Positions 5,438 to 12,150 of a DNA stretch of 12,150 nt are shown here, piece by piece. The notes beneath the pieces were generated by a model. The model had not been told where the DNA came from, ran no database searches, and saw only the letters and a program-made list of their open reading frames with translations. Within the stretch, counting starts at the first letter, position 1. The number at the start of each line of letters is the position of its first letter. Position numbers and translations under genes: made by a program. The stretch is from Verrucomicrobiota bacterium (GTDB lineage: Bacteria; Verrucomicrobiota; Verrucomicrobiia; Methylacidiphilales; Verrucolacustridaceae): contig RGGS01000017.1 of assembly GCA_010024525.1 (NCBI GenBank), forward strand, positions 1 through 12,150, written 5' to 3'.

Positions 5438-7216
5438 TCATCCATGCAACTTTAACAATCCCTCAATCGTGCCGACCTCGGCGTGCTCGGATTGAATCGT
5501 CCAAAGTTTCGCATAAAGACCGCCAGAACGGAGAAGGGAATCATGATTCCCCATCTCCAAGATCCGCCCGGACTCCACCACCGCTATGGCATCCGCCTTC
5601 CGGACCGTCGAAAGCCGGTGGGCAACGATCAGACTGGTTCGGGCGACGAGGAGATGCTCCAAAGCCAGTTGGATATGCTTCTCCGTGGCGGTGTCCACAC
5701 TCGCCGTGGCTTCATCCAGAATGAGAACGGGGGGGTCCTTGAGCAGCGCCCGGGCAATCGAGAGCCGTTGCCGCTCCCCGGCGCTGAGCCGAACTCCGCG
5801 CTCGCCCACCTTGGAGTTCCACCCGTCCGGGAGGGACCTCACAAAATCCCAAGCACAGGCGGCCTTCAAAACCCTTTCAATATCGGCCTCCGTTGCCCCC
5901 GGGCACCCCAGCTCGAGATTCTCCCTGACCGAGGCTTGAAAAAGAAACGGCTCCTGAGTGACCACTCCAACCTCCCTCCGCAGTTCAACCAGGGGGATTC
6001 GTTGGATCGGGACTCCATCCAGACTCACTTCCCCGGACGTGGGGTCGTGAAACCGCGCGACCAAAGAGGCGAGGGTGGTCTTGCCAGCTCCGGTGGGACC
6101 GACCAGCGCGAGACTTGTTCCCCTGGGAACGGTCAGGTCAATCCCGTGCAAAACCTCACGTCCGGTCCGGTAGGAGAAGTGAACGTTCTGAAAACGCACC
6201 TCGCGGGCGGCCCCTCGTCGTGCCGGTAAATGGAGCAGGGGATGGGTTGGGATGTGGCCGGGTTCAGGCTCAGCATCCAAAATGGCGAAGACTCGTTCAC
6301 CGGCAGCCCGGCCGGCTTGGATCAGTTGATTGAGGCTGTGAAGTCGAGTGACCGGCTCATAAAACATCCCCACGTAAAGAAGAAAGGCCACAAGTTCACC
6401 AACCGCCATCCGACCCTCCAGAACTGCCCGACCACCGAACCAGAGGACAAGACAAGTGCCGCCAGCGGCCAACAAGGCCATGGAGGGATTGTAGATGGCC
6501 CAGGCCCGCATGATCGTTAAGGAGGCGGCTCGAACATTCTGGGCCGCCCCCTCAAAACGATCTGACCCCTCTTTTAGCCAGTCGTAAGTCTTGATTTGGC
6601 GAATGCCCTGCAGGTGATCCATGAGGAGAGAGTTAAGTGCGGAGGAGGCTTTTCTTTGGACCCGGTAACGCGGATGGGCGGTGATGGTGTAATAGAGGGC
6701 GCCGGCGGCCAAAAAGGGGATCGGAGCTAACGACCACCCCGCCAGGTGAGAATCGAGGCGAAAAAGAATAAAGCCGACCCCGATCAGCTGAATCAGTGCC
6801 ACCAGGCCCTGTTCGATGCCATCAATGAGCATGCGCTCCATGTTCATCACATCTTCACTGACCCGGGTGAGGAGATCCCCGCTCGAACGGTTGTCGTACC
6901 ACGACACTGGAAGCTTTTGAAAAGCCAGGTAAAGGTCTCGGCGAAGGTCGAGGATTACCTTTTGCTCAAAGATATTGTTCAGCATGATCCGCAGGGCATT
7001 CAGGCCGTCTCGGCCAAGAAAGACGGCAACCAAAACCGCAATCAACCATCCCAGCCGGTCGGACTGCCCCTTGGCGATGACATCGTCGATAAGGTAGCCG
7101 GTCAGACGCGGATAAATCAGGCCGAGGACCGTGGAGAGGAGTGCCGCGGTGAGGGTGCCCAAGGCAAAACCGGGATATTTGCGAAGATATCCAGCGATGC
7201 GAAGGGCAATGGGCAT
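5438..7216 (-). CDS. ABC exporter half-transporter (MsbA/multidrug type, TM domain fused to ATPase)
   Basis: A 592-residue half-transporter that should dimerise in the inner membrane and export a lipid, peptide or drug. The N-terminal half carries several hydrophobic spans (for example around residues 18-40, 56-70, 138-155 and 245-260) of an ABC type-1 membrane domain. The ATPase half has Walker A GPTGAGKT (373-380), the Q-loop VTQEP, the signature LSAGE (477-481, instead of LSGGQ), Walker B LILDEA (498-503) and the H-loop His533, so it should hydrolyse ATP. I chose the ATG at 7214-7216 because MPIALRIAGYLRKYPG is the natural beginning of the family; a TTG at 7250-7252 would add 12 residues and lacks a Shine-Dalgarno sequence, as does the ATG. 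It lies 56 bases downstream of bioB, possibly in one transcript. The substrate cannot be deduced. Confidence 0.93.
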   Translation of the reverse strand: MPIALRIAGYLRKYPGFALGTLTAALLSTVLGLIYPRLTGYLIDDVIAKGQSDRLGWLIAVLVAVFLGRDGLNALRIMLNNIFEQKVILDLRRDLYLAFQKLPVSWYDNRSSGDLLTRVSEDVMNMERMLIDGIEQGLVALIQLIGVGFILFRLDSHLAGWSLAPIPFLAAGALYYTITAHPRYRVQRKASSALNSLLMDHLQGIRQIKTYDWLKEGSDRFEGAAQNVRAASLTIMRAWAIYNPSMALLAAGGTCLVLWFGGRAVLEGRMAVGELVAFLLYVGMFYEPVTRLHSLNQLIQAGRAAGERVFAILDAEPEPGHIPTHPLLHLPARRGAAREVRFQNVHFSYRTGREVLHGIDLTVPRGTSLALVGPTGAGKTTLASLVARFHDPTSGEVSLDGVPIQRIPLVELRREVGVVTQEPFLFQASVRENLELGCPGATEADIERVLKAACAWDFVRSLPDGWNSKVGERGVRLSAGERQRLSIARALLKDPPVLILDEATASVDTATEKHIQLALEHLLVARTSLIVAHRLSTVRKADAIAVVESGRILEMGNHDSLLRSGGLYAKLWTIQSEHAEVGTIEGLLKLHG

Positions 7217-7272
7217 GGAACCGAAGCTTAAAGCGAAAAGATCCCGTAACAAAGGCCCGACTGGGTGCGTCG

Positions 7273-8235
7273 CTAGGCGGCCGTGGCCAAGCCGAGGGTT
7301 TTCAGGAGGGCACGATCATCGGATTCTTCGGGGTTGGGGGCGGTGAGGAGTTTGTCCCCAAAAAAGATCGAGTTGGCTCCGGCAAAGAAACAAAGAGCCT
7401 GGCCTTCACGGCTCAGGGCGGTTCGCCCGGCACTGAGGCGGACGCGGGCCCGGGGGAGGGCAATCCGAGTGGTGGCGATCAGCCGGACCAATTCAAAAAC
7501 CTCCACCATCTTTTGACCGGCAAGGGGCGTGCCTTCTTGGGGCATCAGACAGTTGATCGGCACGCTTTCGGGCGCAGGGTCAAAACCGCAAAGGACTTCG
7601 AGCATTTTCAATCGGTCATCTTCCGATTCCCCCATGCCGAGAATTCCGCCACAACAGACAGACATTCCGGCCTTTTGCACGGAGCGGATGGTGCGCAACC
7701 GGTCCTCAAACGAGTGGGTGGTAACGATGTTGGGATAGTGTTCAGGAGAGGTGTCGAGGTTGTGGTTATAGGCGGTGACGCCGGCATCCTTCAGCTGTCG
7801 GGCGGCCCCATCCGTGAGTTGTCCGAGGGTAACGCAGACCTCCATCCCGAGTTCTTTCACATCACGAACGATATTCAGGACAGACTCAAACTTGGCTTCT
7901 CCCTCCTTTACCCCCTTCCAGGCGGCCCCCATGCAAAAACGGCCCGCCCCGGCATCCTTGGCTTGGCGGGCTTCCGCAAGCACGGCTTCGCGATCCATCA
8001 ACCTTTCGGCTTTGACGCCGGTGTTGTAGCGGGAACTCTGGGCACAGTAGCCACAGTCCTCGCTGCAGCCACCCGTCTTAATGCTTAAAAGGCGGCACAG
8101 CTGGACCCCCTCCTTCTCTCCCCAGTTTTCGCGGTGAACTTGGCGAGACTGTTCGAGGAGGGAAATGAGAGGCTGGCGATAGATGGAGGAGAGTTCGGCA
8201 AAGGTTTTGGGAATTATGCCGCTGCGAGCCACCAT
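7273..8235 (-). CDS. bioB: Biotin synthase (radical SAM)
   Basis: BioB inserts sulfur into dethiobiotin, the last step of biotin synthesis, using a radical-SAM [4Fe-4S] cluster and a [2Fe-2S] cluster as sulfur donor. From the ATG at 8233-8235 the protein has 320 residues, normal for BioB. The radical SAM motif CSEDCGYC gives Cys57, Cys61 and Cys64. The likely [2Fe-2S] ligands are Cys101 (RFCMGAAW), Cys134 (VCVTLG), Cys195 (CCGGILGMGES) and Arg266 (RVRLSAGR). YNHNLDTSPE (156-165) and ANSIFFGDKLLT (287-298) are family hallmarks. The frame remains open upstream to an ATG at 8376, but this would add 47 residues without similarity to BioB and run into the divergent thioredoxin gene. No other bio genes are in view. 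Confidence 0.97.
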   Translation of the reverse strand: MVARSGIIPKTFAELSSIYRQPLISLLEQSRQVHRENWGEKEGVQLCRLLSIKTGGCSEDCGYCAQSSRYNTGVKAERLMDREAVLAEARQAKDAGAGRFCMGAAWKGVKEGEAKFESVLNIVRDVKELGMEVCVTLGQLTDGAARQLKDAGVTAYNHNLDTSPEHYPNIVTTHSFEDRLRTIRSVQKAGMSVCCGGILGMGESEDDRLKMLEVLCGFDPAPESVPINCLMPQEGTPLAGQKMVEVFELVRLIATTRIALPRARVRLSAGRTALSREGQALCFFAGANSIFFGDKLLTAPNPEESDDRALLKTLGLATAA

Positions 8236-8312
8236 GGAAAAATGCTGGAGAAGAACAGGAGCGAGGTCAAAAACCGTTTGCGACCGGGTCCAATCAGGGG
8301 GAGAATTAACCC

Positions 8313-8831
8313 ATGAATAAATCCTTCCTGATCGTGTCCTCAGTGGCCTTGATGGCGGTCCTGTGTCCTTCCACATCCCGCGCTGATTTTTTTGGTGGAA
8401 TTGAAAAGCGGCTCATTCAGGCCAAGGGGGGGAAAGCCGAGCCATTCAAGTCCACGGAGAAGCCCAAGTTTACCGCCATTTATTATTCAGCCCACTGGTG
8501 TCCTCCCTGCCGGGCTTTCACCCCAAAGCTGGTGGAGTGGTACAACAAATTCCAGCCAGAACACAAAGACTTCCAGCTGATCTTTGCCAGTTCAGACAAG
8601 GATGCGAAGGCGATGCTGGAATACATGACCGAAATGAAAATGCCGTGGCCGGCGGTAAAATTTGGCGAAAAAAAGGAGAGCGGCTTGGAAAAATATGCTT
8701 CGGACGGCATCCCCTACCTCGTTCTTCTCGATGCTCAGGGCAAGGATTTGACCGGCAGGCCGGGAAACGAATGGCAACCCCCGACCGAAGTGCTGAAAAA
8801 GATTGAAGAAATTGTAGGTGGGAAAAAGTAG
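8313..8831 (+). CDS. Exported thioredoxin-like (nucleoredoxin/TlpA-type) protein
   Basis: A 172-residue thiol-disulfide oxidoreductase expected in the periplasm. The signal peptide is MNKSFLIVSSVALMAVLC..., with a probable cleavage after TSRA (residue 24); Cys18 does not sit in a proper lipobox. The thioredoxin fold follows: strand FTAIYYSAHW, redox site WCPPC (residues 62-66), then FQLIFASSDKDAKAMLEY, typical of nucleoredoxin/tryparedoxin-like proteins, and the cis-proline loop GIPYLVLLD (Pro134). A strong Shine-Dalgarno AGGGGGAG lies about 9 bases before the ATG, one of the best in the window. It is divergent from bioB across 77 bases. Its stop codon overlaps the GTG start of the next gene by one base, so they are probably translationally coupled. 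Partner substrates are unknown. Confidence 0.92.
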   Translation: MNKSFLIVSSVALMAVLCPSTSRADFFGGIEKRLIQAKGGKAEPFKSTEKPKFTAIYYSAHWCPPCRAFTPKLVEWYNKFQPEHKDFQLIFASSDKDAKAMLEYMTEMKMPWPAVKFGEKKESGLEKYASDGIPYLVLLDAQGKDLTGRPGNEWQPPTEVLKKIEEIVGGKK

Positions 8832-9103
8832 TGTCTCGGATCCTGTGGTTTTTTCTGCTGGCAGGCCTGGCGACCCCAAGCTGGTCTGAAAGCTACGCTG
8901 ACTACGTGGCCCGTCACAAAAAGAACCAGAAGCTTGTGAACCCCCTGAACGTGCCCGTCGCCAATGTCCTGAACGATCAGTGGGATGCGAATCCGGAATA
9001 TGCCAACCCCAACCAACGAGTGGCCACTCCAGGCCCGAAAGTGTTTTACATCAAATCATCCCGCGATGATCACGGCCGGGTGACACGCGTTCCGGCCAAG
9101 TAG
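8831..9103 (+). CDS. Small secreted protein coupled to the thioredoxin-like gene
   Basis: A 90-residue protein that I do not recognise. It starts with GTG at 8831-8833, sharing the G with the preceding TAG stop (TAGTG), with a Shine-Dalgarno-like AGGTGG about 10 bases upstream inside the thioredoxin gene. MSRILWFFLLAGLATPSWS is a good signal peptide with cleavage after residue 19. The mature part of about 71 residues is polar, Asn/Pro/Lys-rich (NPLNVPVANVLNDQWDANPE) and has no cysteine, so it is not an obvious disulfide substrate of its neighbour. There is no transmembrane segment after the signal. The last 34 bases overlap the 3' end of the convergent deacetylase gene. The signal peptide, coupling and start make it a likely real gene despite its size. 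Confidence 0.72.
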   Translation: MSRILWFFLLAGLATPSWSESYADYVARHKKNQKLVNPLNVPVANVLNDQWDANPEYANPNQRVATPGPKVFYIKSSRDDHGRVTRVPAK

Positions 9104-9852
9104 TCCGCAATCGTCCGGAAAGTTCCCATCTTTCCCAGCCAGGAAACCAGTTTGCGCATTCTCTCCACCCTTTGGGTTTTGGATCGCCTCCGAAGCCACT
9201 GAGGCAATTCGGGCTCCGCGAGATCACTGAGTTCCCATGGGTGAAAATAAAGCGAGAGGAGACCATCCGTAGCCAAGACTATCCGGCAGGCTGCTTGGTA
9301 AAGGGGGAAGGGAAGCAGGTGGAAGCTGGCCCAAAAAAGGGGGAAGCGGATCAGGGGTAAAACCGACGCCGGGACTTCCCATAAGTTTCCGTTTCGGTGG
9401 GGAAGCCTTTTTTGACCCCATCGACAATACCGTCCGGGCACAAAAGCGGGATTTGAGGACGCGTCGTAGACGTAGCCAGCCTCGTGGATTTGAGCCATCG
9501 GGAGCTCCCGTAGTCTGGGAGAACGAAACCCCTGGATGGGGTACCCGGCAAGAGAGCCGAGCTTATCCCGGCTTTCTTTCAGCTGAAGATCGGCCCCTTT
9601 TTCATGGGTCCATCCATGAGAGGCGATCTCGCAACCGGAAAAGCGAGTCTTGTCTAAAAGAGCGGGGAAGTTCTCGGCCAACCTCGCGGTCACGAATGTC
9701 GTGGCCGGAGCATTCCATTGTTCTGCAATCCCCAGCCATTCCTCCCACATTACTCCGCCGCGAGACAATCCTCCGTCGTTTTTTCTGGGGGCTCCGAAGT
9801 CTTCAGGGGCGTCATACTCCTCGATGTCCCAAGTCAGCAGGATCGACCGCAT
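9070..9852 (-). CDS. Polysaccharide deacetylase, NodB type resembling XrtA-associated/DUF3473 family
   Basis: A 260-residue carbohydrate-esterase-4-like protein expected to remove acetyl (or related) groups from an amino sugar. The motifs are a variant of the classical NodB set: TWDIEEYD (residues 7-14) in place of TFDDG, with Asp9; SHGWTH (78-83), providing the metal-binding His79 and His83; GFRSPR (108-113); and LYFHPWEL (201-208). The DxE start, the GFRSP block and the late HPWE resemble deacetylases linked to exosortase/exopolysaccharide loci. No signal peptide is seen, although residues 165-185 are hydrophobic. The ATG overlaps the stop of the GT2 gene by one base (TGATG), indicating translational coupling and a shared pathway. 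The 3' end overlaps the small secreted protein gene on the opposite strand. Confidence 0.88.
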   Translation of the reverse strand: MRSILLTWDIEEYDAPEDFGAPRKNDGGLSRGGVMWEEWLGIAEQWNAPATTFVTARLAENFPALLDKTRFSGCEIASHGWTHEKGADLQLKESRDKLGSLAGYPIQGFRSPRLRELPMAQIHEAGYVYDASSNPAFVPGRYCRWGQKRLPHRNGNLWEVPASVLPLIRFPLFWASFHLLPFPLYQAACRIVLATDGLLSLYFHPWELSDLAEPELPQWLRRRSKTQRVERMRKLVSWLGKMGTFRTIADYLAGTRVTRP

Positions 9853-10592
9853 CAGGAGAGTTTATAGCCTCCCGTCCATGACCACCAGCGAACGAGGCAA
9901 AAATCCATCAGGCACCGTAGGCTGTCTTTCAAAAGTTTCACCTGGGATGTTTTGTAGGTATGACCCCCGGAAACTTTGGCCGGAATCTGATCCACCTTCA
10001 GGTTCAGTTTTTTGGCCAAATAAAGAAGTTCGGCGTCAAAGGCAAAATCATCGAGTTTTTGCTTGGAAAAGATCTGCCGCGCGGCGGCCCGAGTAAATCC
10101 CTTAAGCCCCGCCTGCGTGTCGGGATATTCAAATCCGAAAATAAGACACGCTAGCCGGTTAAAGGCCCAGCCAAGGAAAGCCCGGCGGGCCGGGAGTCCT
10201 CCCTGCGGTTGGGGAGCCATGGACCTGGAGCCAATAACCACGTCAGCCGTTTTTAGGGCGGCGATCATCGGCTTAAGATGATCAAACGAGTAGGCCAAGT
10301 CCCCATCCATGAAAATCATGAACTCATGATTGGCGCGGGCAAAAGCCAAACGAACCACACGCCCCTTCCCGCCGTTTTCAGGAAATACCATCACCCCCGC
10401 CCGCTCAACACCTTTTAGCCCATGGCGTATAGCCGCCGCGGTCCCATCGGTAGACCCGTCATCCACCACCATAAAAAAAGCTCTAGGAAACTTGCGGCAT
10501 GCTTTTTTTAGCTCATGGCAAATGAGCTTCGCCTTGGCTGCCTCATTGTGCAGGGGCAAAACAACAAAGGTGTGTGGCCTGACGGTGCCCAT
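9852..10592 (-). CDS. Family 2 glycosyltransferase, polyprenyl/dolichyl-phosphate glucosyltransferase type
   Basis: A 246-residue inverting glycosyltransferase of the GT-A fold. VVLPLHNEA at the start, VVDDGSTDGT (residues 42-51), the metal/nucleotide-binding FMDGDLAY (94-101), GSRS (121-124) and DTQAGLKGF (158-166) followed by FAFDAELL are the pattern of the DPG-synthase subgroup, which makes polyprenyl-phosphate-linked sugars from NDP-sugar. It has no C-terminal membrane helices, so it is likely peripheral to the inner membrane. There is no clear Shine-Dalgarno sequence before the ATG, and 77 AT-rich bases separate it from the upstream deacetylase, so an internal promoter is possible. Its stop overlaps the start of the next deacetylase. 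The substrate sugar is not deducible from the sequence. Confidence 0.9.
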   Translation of the reverse strand: MGTVRPHTFVVLPLHNEAAKAKLICHELKKACRKFPRAFFMVVDDGSTDGTAAAIRHGLKGVERAGVMVFPENGGKGRVVRLAFARANHEFMIFMDGDLAYSFDHLKPMIAALKTADVVIGSRSMAPQPQGGLPARRAFLGWAFNRLACLIFGFEYPDTQAGLKGFTRAAARQIFSKQKLDDFAFDAELLYLAKKLNLKVDQIPAKVSGGHTYKTSQVKLLKDSLRCLMDFCLVRWWSWTGGYKLS

Positions 10593-10669
10593 CCAAAATT
10601 TAAGCAGTATCCAATTTATCCAAACAAGCTTAATAGACCGAAAGCTGGGCGCTTTGGCCCCTTTATGTC

Positions 10670-11419
10670 CTACTTAAGACGGAAAAAGCGCGGCAAGAGA
10701 TTTCGCAGTTTGCGGGTGGGGTACCGAGCCGTCCATCGCGCAAGCTCCCACGCCGAAGTGTTTGCCGTGTTTACACCCCGGTGCATGGTGCTGGCGGTCT
10801 CAAAGCCTGCTTCAAGCACCAAATCACGGACTGCGGAATTATAGTCCCCAAAGGGGTAGGCAAAATGCGTGATGCGCAGCCCAAAACGGTCTTCCAGCTT
10901 CTTTTTGCTGCTCACGATTTCCTCTTTGGCTTGTTGAAGGGGAATTTGCGAAAGCCTGGGATGCGTGCACGTGTGTGCCCCGATCCAGTTTCCCTCCGCC
11001 AGCCAGTCTCGAACCTGGGACTCATCCATCAGGGGGCGGGCTTCGCCACCCTCGGCCGCCTCCCAGTCACTCGATTTTCCCAAACGATCCGCGACCAAAA
11101 AGTTGATGGCCCGACACCCTTGATCTTTCATCAGGGGCATGGCGGATTTCCAGTTGCTGACGAACCCATCATCAAAGGTGATGGAAATTTTCCGATCCGT
11201 GCGGGAACTCCCCGGCAATCCGGGCGCCACAAAATGAAACCCGGCATTCTTTAGTTCGATAATCTGTTGGACGAAAAGGTCGGCAGTGAGATAAAGGCCC
11301 TTGATCCTCGCTCCTCGGGGCGCCTTCTCGATCTTGTGATAACAAAGGGAGGGTAGTCCCTGGCCAAAGTGAGCCGCGAAGGGGCCTAGCTCCGTGTAAT
11401 AATCGGGTAGCGTGGTCAT
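10670..11419 (-). CDS. Polysaccharide deacetylase, classical NodB domain
   Basis: A 249-residue CE4 deacetylase. LPSLCYHKIE (22-31) is the usual N-terminal strand of this group. The metal-binding motif TFDDG is at 81-85, HTCTH (149-153) supplies the two histidines, and YPFG (188-191) and the late MHRG/RW elements complete the site. It is distinct from the second deacetylase downstream (9070-9852), which has TWDIEE instead of TFDDG. I chose the ATG at 11417-11419, 10 bases after the stop of the GT9 gene; a GTG two codons earlier (11425) is an alternative. The open frame continues to 11701, but that part lies opposite in phase to the GT9 gene and shows no deacetylase similarity. No signal peptide is evident, which suggests a cytoplasmic or lipid-linked substrate. 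Confidence 0.92.
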   Translation of the reverse strand: MTTLPDYYTELGPFAAHFGQGLPSLCYHKIEKAPRGARIKGLYLTADLFVQQIIELKNAGFHFVAPGLPGSSRTDRKISITFDDGFVSNWKSAMPLMKDQGCRAINFLVADRLGKSSDWEAAEGGEARPLMDESQVRDWLAEGNWIGAHTCTHPRLSQIPLQQAKEEIVSSKKKLEDRFGLRITHFAYPFGDYNSAVRDLVLEAGFETASTMHRGVNTANTSAWELARWTARYPTRKLRNLLPRFFRLK

Positions 11420-11429
11420 GGACACCGTA

Positions 11430-12150
11430 CTAACGGGACGGGTTGGATGGCCAAGCGCCAAGAACCGCCTCGGCCACCTGACTCGGATGGATTTCAGCCA
11501 GGCACTTGGATCGACTCCCGTCACAATCGGATCGACCAGAGCTTTGACAGGGGCAGGGGCGAACCATAACCCGGTGTCGTTCCCCACGAGGGGCCCAACC
11601 GGGGCGGCCAACCGATTCGCGGAAAAGGGACACGGTGGGCTTTCCCATGGCCACCGCCAAATGCAGTACGCCCGAGTCAAGGCCCAGATGAAGATCCGCA
11701 AATTGCAGGAGAGCCGCCAATCGAGATACGGACAGCCGATCTGGGAGGATTTTCAGACGTGCATCGTTGACCAGGGCATGCAGGTCGCCCAACCGGGCCG
11801 ACTCGCGTTCTGTGCCCGCGCCCGTCGCCACCACCTGAATCTCCGGGAAAACATTCCAAATCTGGCGCAAGGCCGAAGCCCAGTCGTCCAAAGGCCACTC
11901 GTTCAGGGGCGAACTCGCGGCATTGACGGAAAGATGAAGGGCAGGGGATTTGGCGAGATCCCGGGCCCATGTTTGATCCTTGGCGGGAATGGTCCACGCC
12001 CAACCGGGATCCCGTCCTGTCCACCCAAGCTGACGGAGAACGGATAGCCGTTGTTCAAATACGGGAAGGGCGCGATCGCGCGGGCCAAGAGTTTGCGTGA
12101 GGCCCCATCGAGCCAAACAGGCGTTCCGGCCGGTCAGGTGCGCGATTCTT
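11430..12150 (-). CDS. Family 9 glycosyltransferase (heptosyltransferase type), C-terminal part, runs off right edge
   Basis: About 239 residues of the C-terminal part of an ADP-heptose:LPS heptosyltransferase-like enzyme. The frame is open to the right edge; the apparent TTG start near 12116 is internal, because RIAHLTGRNACLARWGL reads on upstream. Family traits include HLSVNAASSPLNEWPLDDW (sugar-nucleotide region), VVATGAGTE, and the donor-binding DSGVLHLAVAMGKPTVSLF, followed by a cysteine-rich end (CPCQSSGRSDC...SKCLAEIHPSQV) seen in many GT9 proteins. Such enzymes add heptose or related sugars to LPS inner core or other glycans at the inner-membrane cytoplasmic face. It is the first visible gene of the minus-strand glycan cluster and ends 10 bases before the deacetylase start. 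The cluster presumably continues beyond 12150. Confidence 0.9.
   Translation of the reverse strand, partial: RIAHLTGRNACLARWGLTQTLGPRDRALPVFEQRLSVLRQLGWTGRDPGWAWTIPAKDQTWARDLAKSPALHLSVNAASSPLNEWPLDDWASALRQIWNVFPEIQVVATGAGTERESARLGDLHALVNDARLKILPDRLSVSRLAALLQFADLHLGLDSGVLHLAVAMGKPTVSLFRESVGRPGWAPRGERHRVMVRPCPCQSSGRSDCDGSRSKCLAEIHPSQVAEAVLGAWPSNPSR

Noticed and set aside
8278..8306. TTGCGA-N17-GAGAAT as promoter of the thioredoxin gene
   Set aside because: The implied start would lie at the ATG, downstream of the strong Shine-Dalgarno sequence that clearly belongs to the transcript.
8236..8376. Upstream extension of bioB to an ATG at 8376 (47 more residues)
   Set aside because: The extra residues have no BioB character and would overlap the signal-peptide region of the well-supported divergent thioredoxin gene; the ATG at 8235 gives the normal length.
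10615..10623. TTATCCAAA resembling a DnaA box
   Set aside because: A single copy with one mismatch, without a cluster of boxes or an AT-rich unwinding element; no origin can be claimed from it.
11420..11701. N-terminal extension of the NodB deacetylase frame to 11701
   Set aside because: It is a different frame of the conserved GT9 gene on the same strand; deacetylase similarity begins only after the ATG at 11419.

Overview
This is a gene-dense stretch of a bacterial chromosome. It is moderately GC-rich and contains no insertion sequence, tRNA, rRNA or CRISPR array that I can see. The exported proteins, the heptosyltransferase-type enzyme and the LPS/exopolysaccharide-type genes point to a Gram-negative cell. 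The nucleoredoxin-like exported thioredoxin, the tiny secreted protein beside it and the secreted hypothetical at 1564-2334 remind me of Verrucomicrobia/PVC genomes. That placement is an impression from protein style and was not searched.

Layout from left to right. (1) The minus-strand ribosomal operon rpsB-tsf (tsf runs off the left edge) has a structured leader of about 140 nt and a candidate promoter. (2) A 327-base non-coding gap holds that leader and a 47-nt palindromic repeat; it ends at a plus-strand gene for a secreted protein that looks like a double-psi beta-barrel (RlpA-like) protein. (3) Convergent to it lies mnmG (gidA), the tRNA uridine-modification flavoprotein, behind a nitroreductase with which it is probably co-transcribed. 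(4) A divergent GNAT acetyltransferase follows. (5) bioB and an ABC exporter half-transporter lie in tandem on the minus strand. (6) Divergent from bioB is a two-gene plus-strand unit: an exported thioredoxin-like protein and a 90-residue secreted protein, joined by a one-base stop/start overlap. (7) The right end is a minus-strand polysaccharide cluster, in transcription order GT9 heptosyltransferase-type (partial), NodB deacetylase, GT2 polyprenyl-phosphate-type glycosyltransferase, and a second, different NodB-type deacetylase.

The most striking signal is a perfect 16-bp palindrome inside mnmG (3429-3444), TGTTCCACGTGGAACA, which matches the ParB-binding centromere site parS. In many bacteria mnmG lies beside rsmG-parA-parB and the origin, so this suggests that the window is origin-proximal and that mnmG carries a chromosome-segregation site in its coding sequence.

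The genes do not form a single pathway. The window holds housekeeping functions (translation, tRNA modification, biotin synthesis) next to an envelope module (polysaccharide assembly and deacetylation, an exporter, exported redox and barrel proteins). Several starts lack a clear Shine-Dalgarno sequence (mnmG, bioB, the ABC exporter, GT2), whereas tsf, rpsB and the thioredoxin gene have one.
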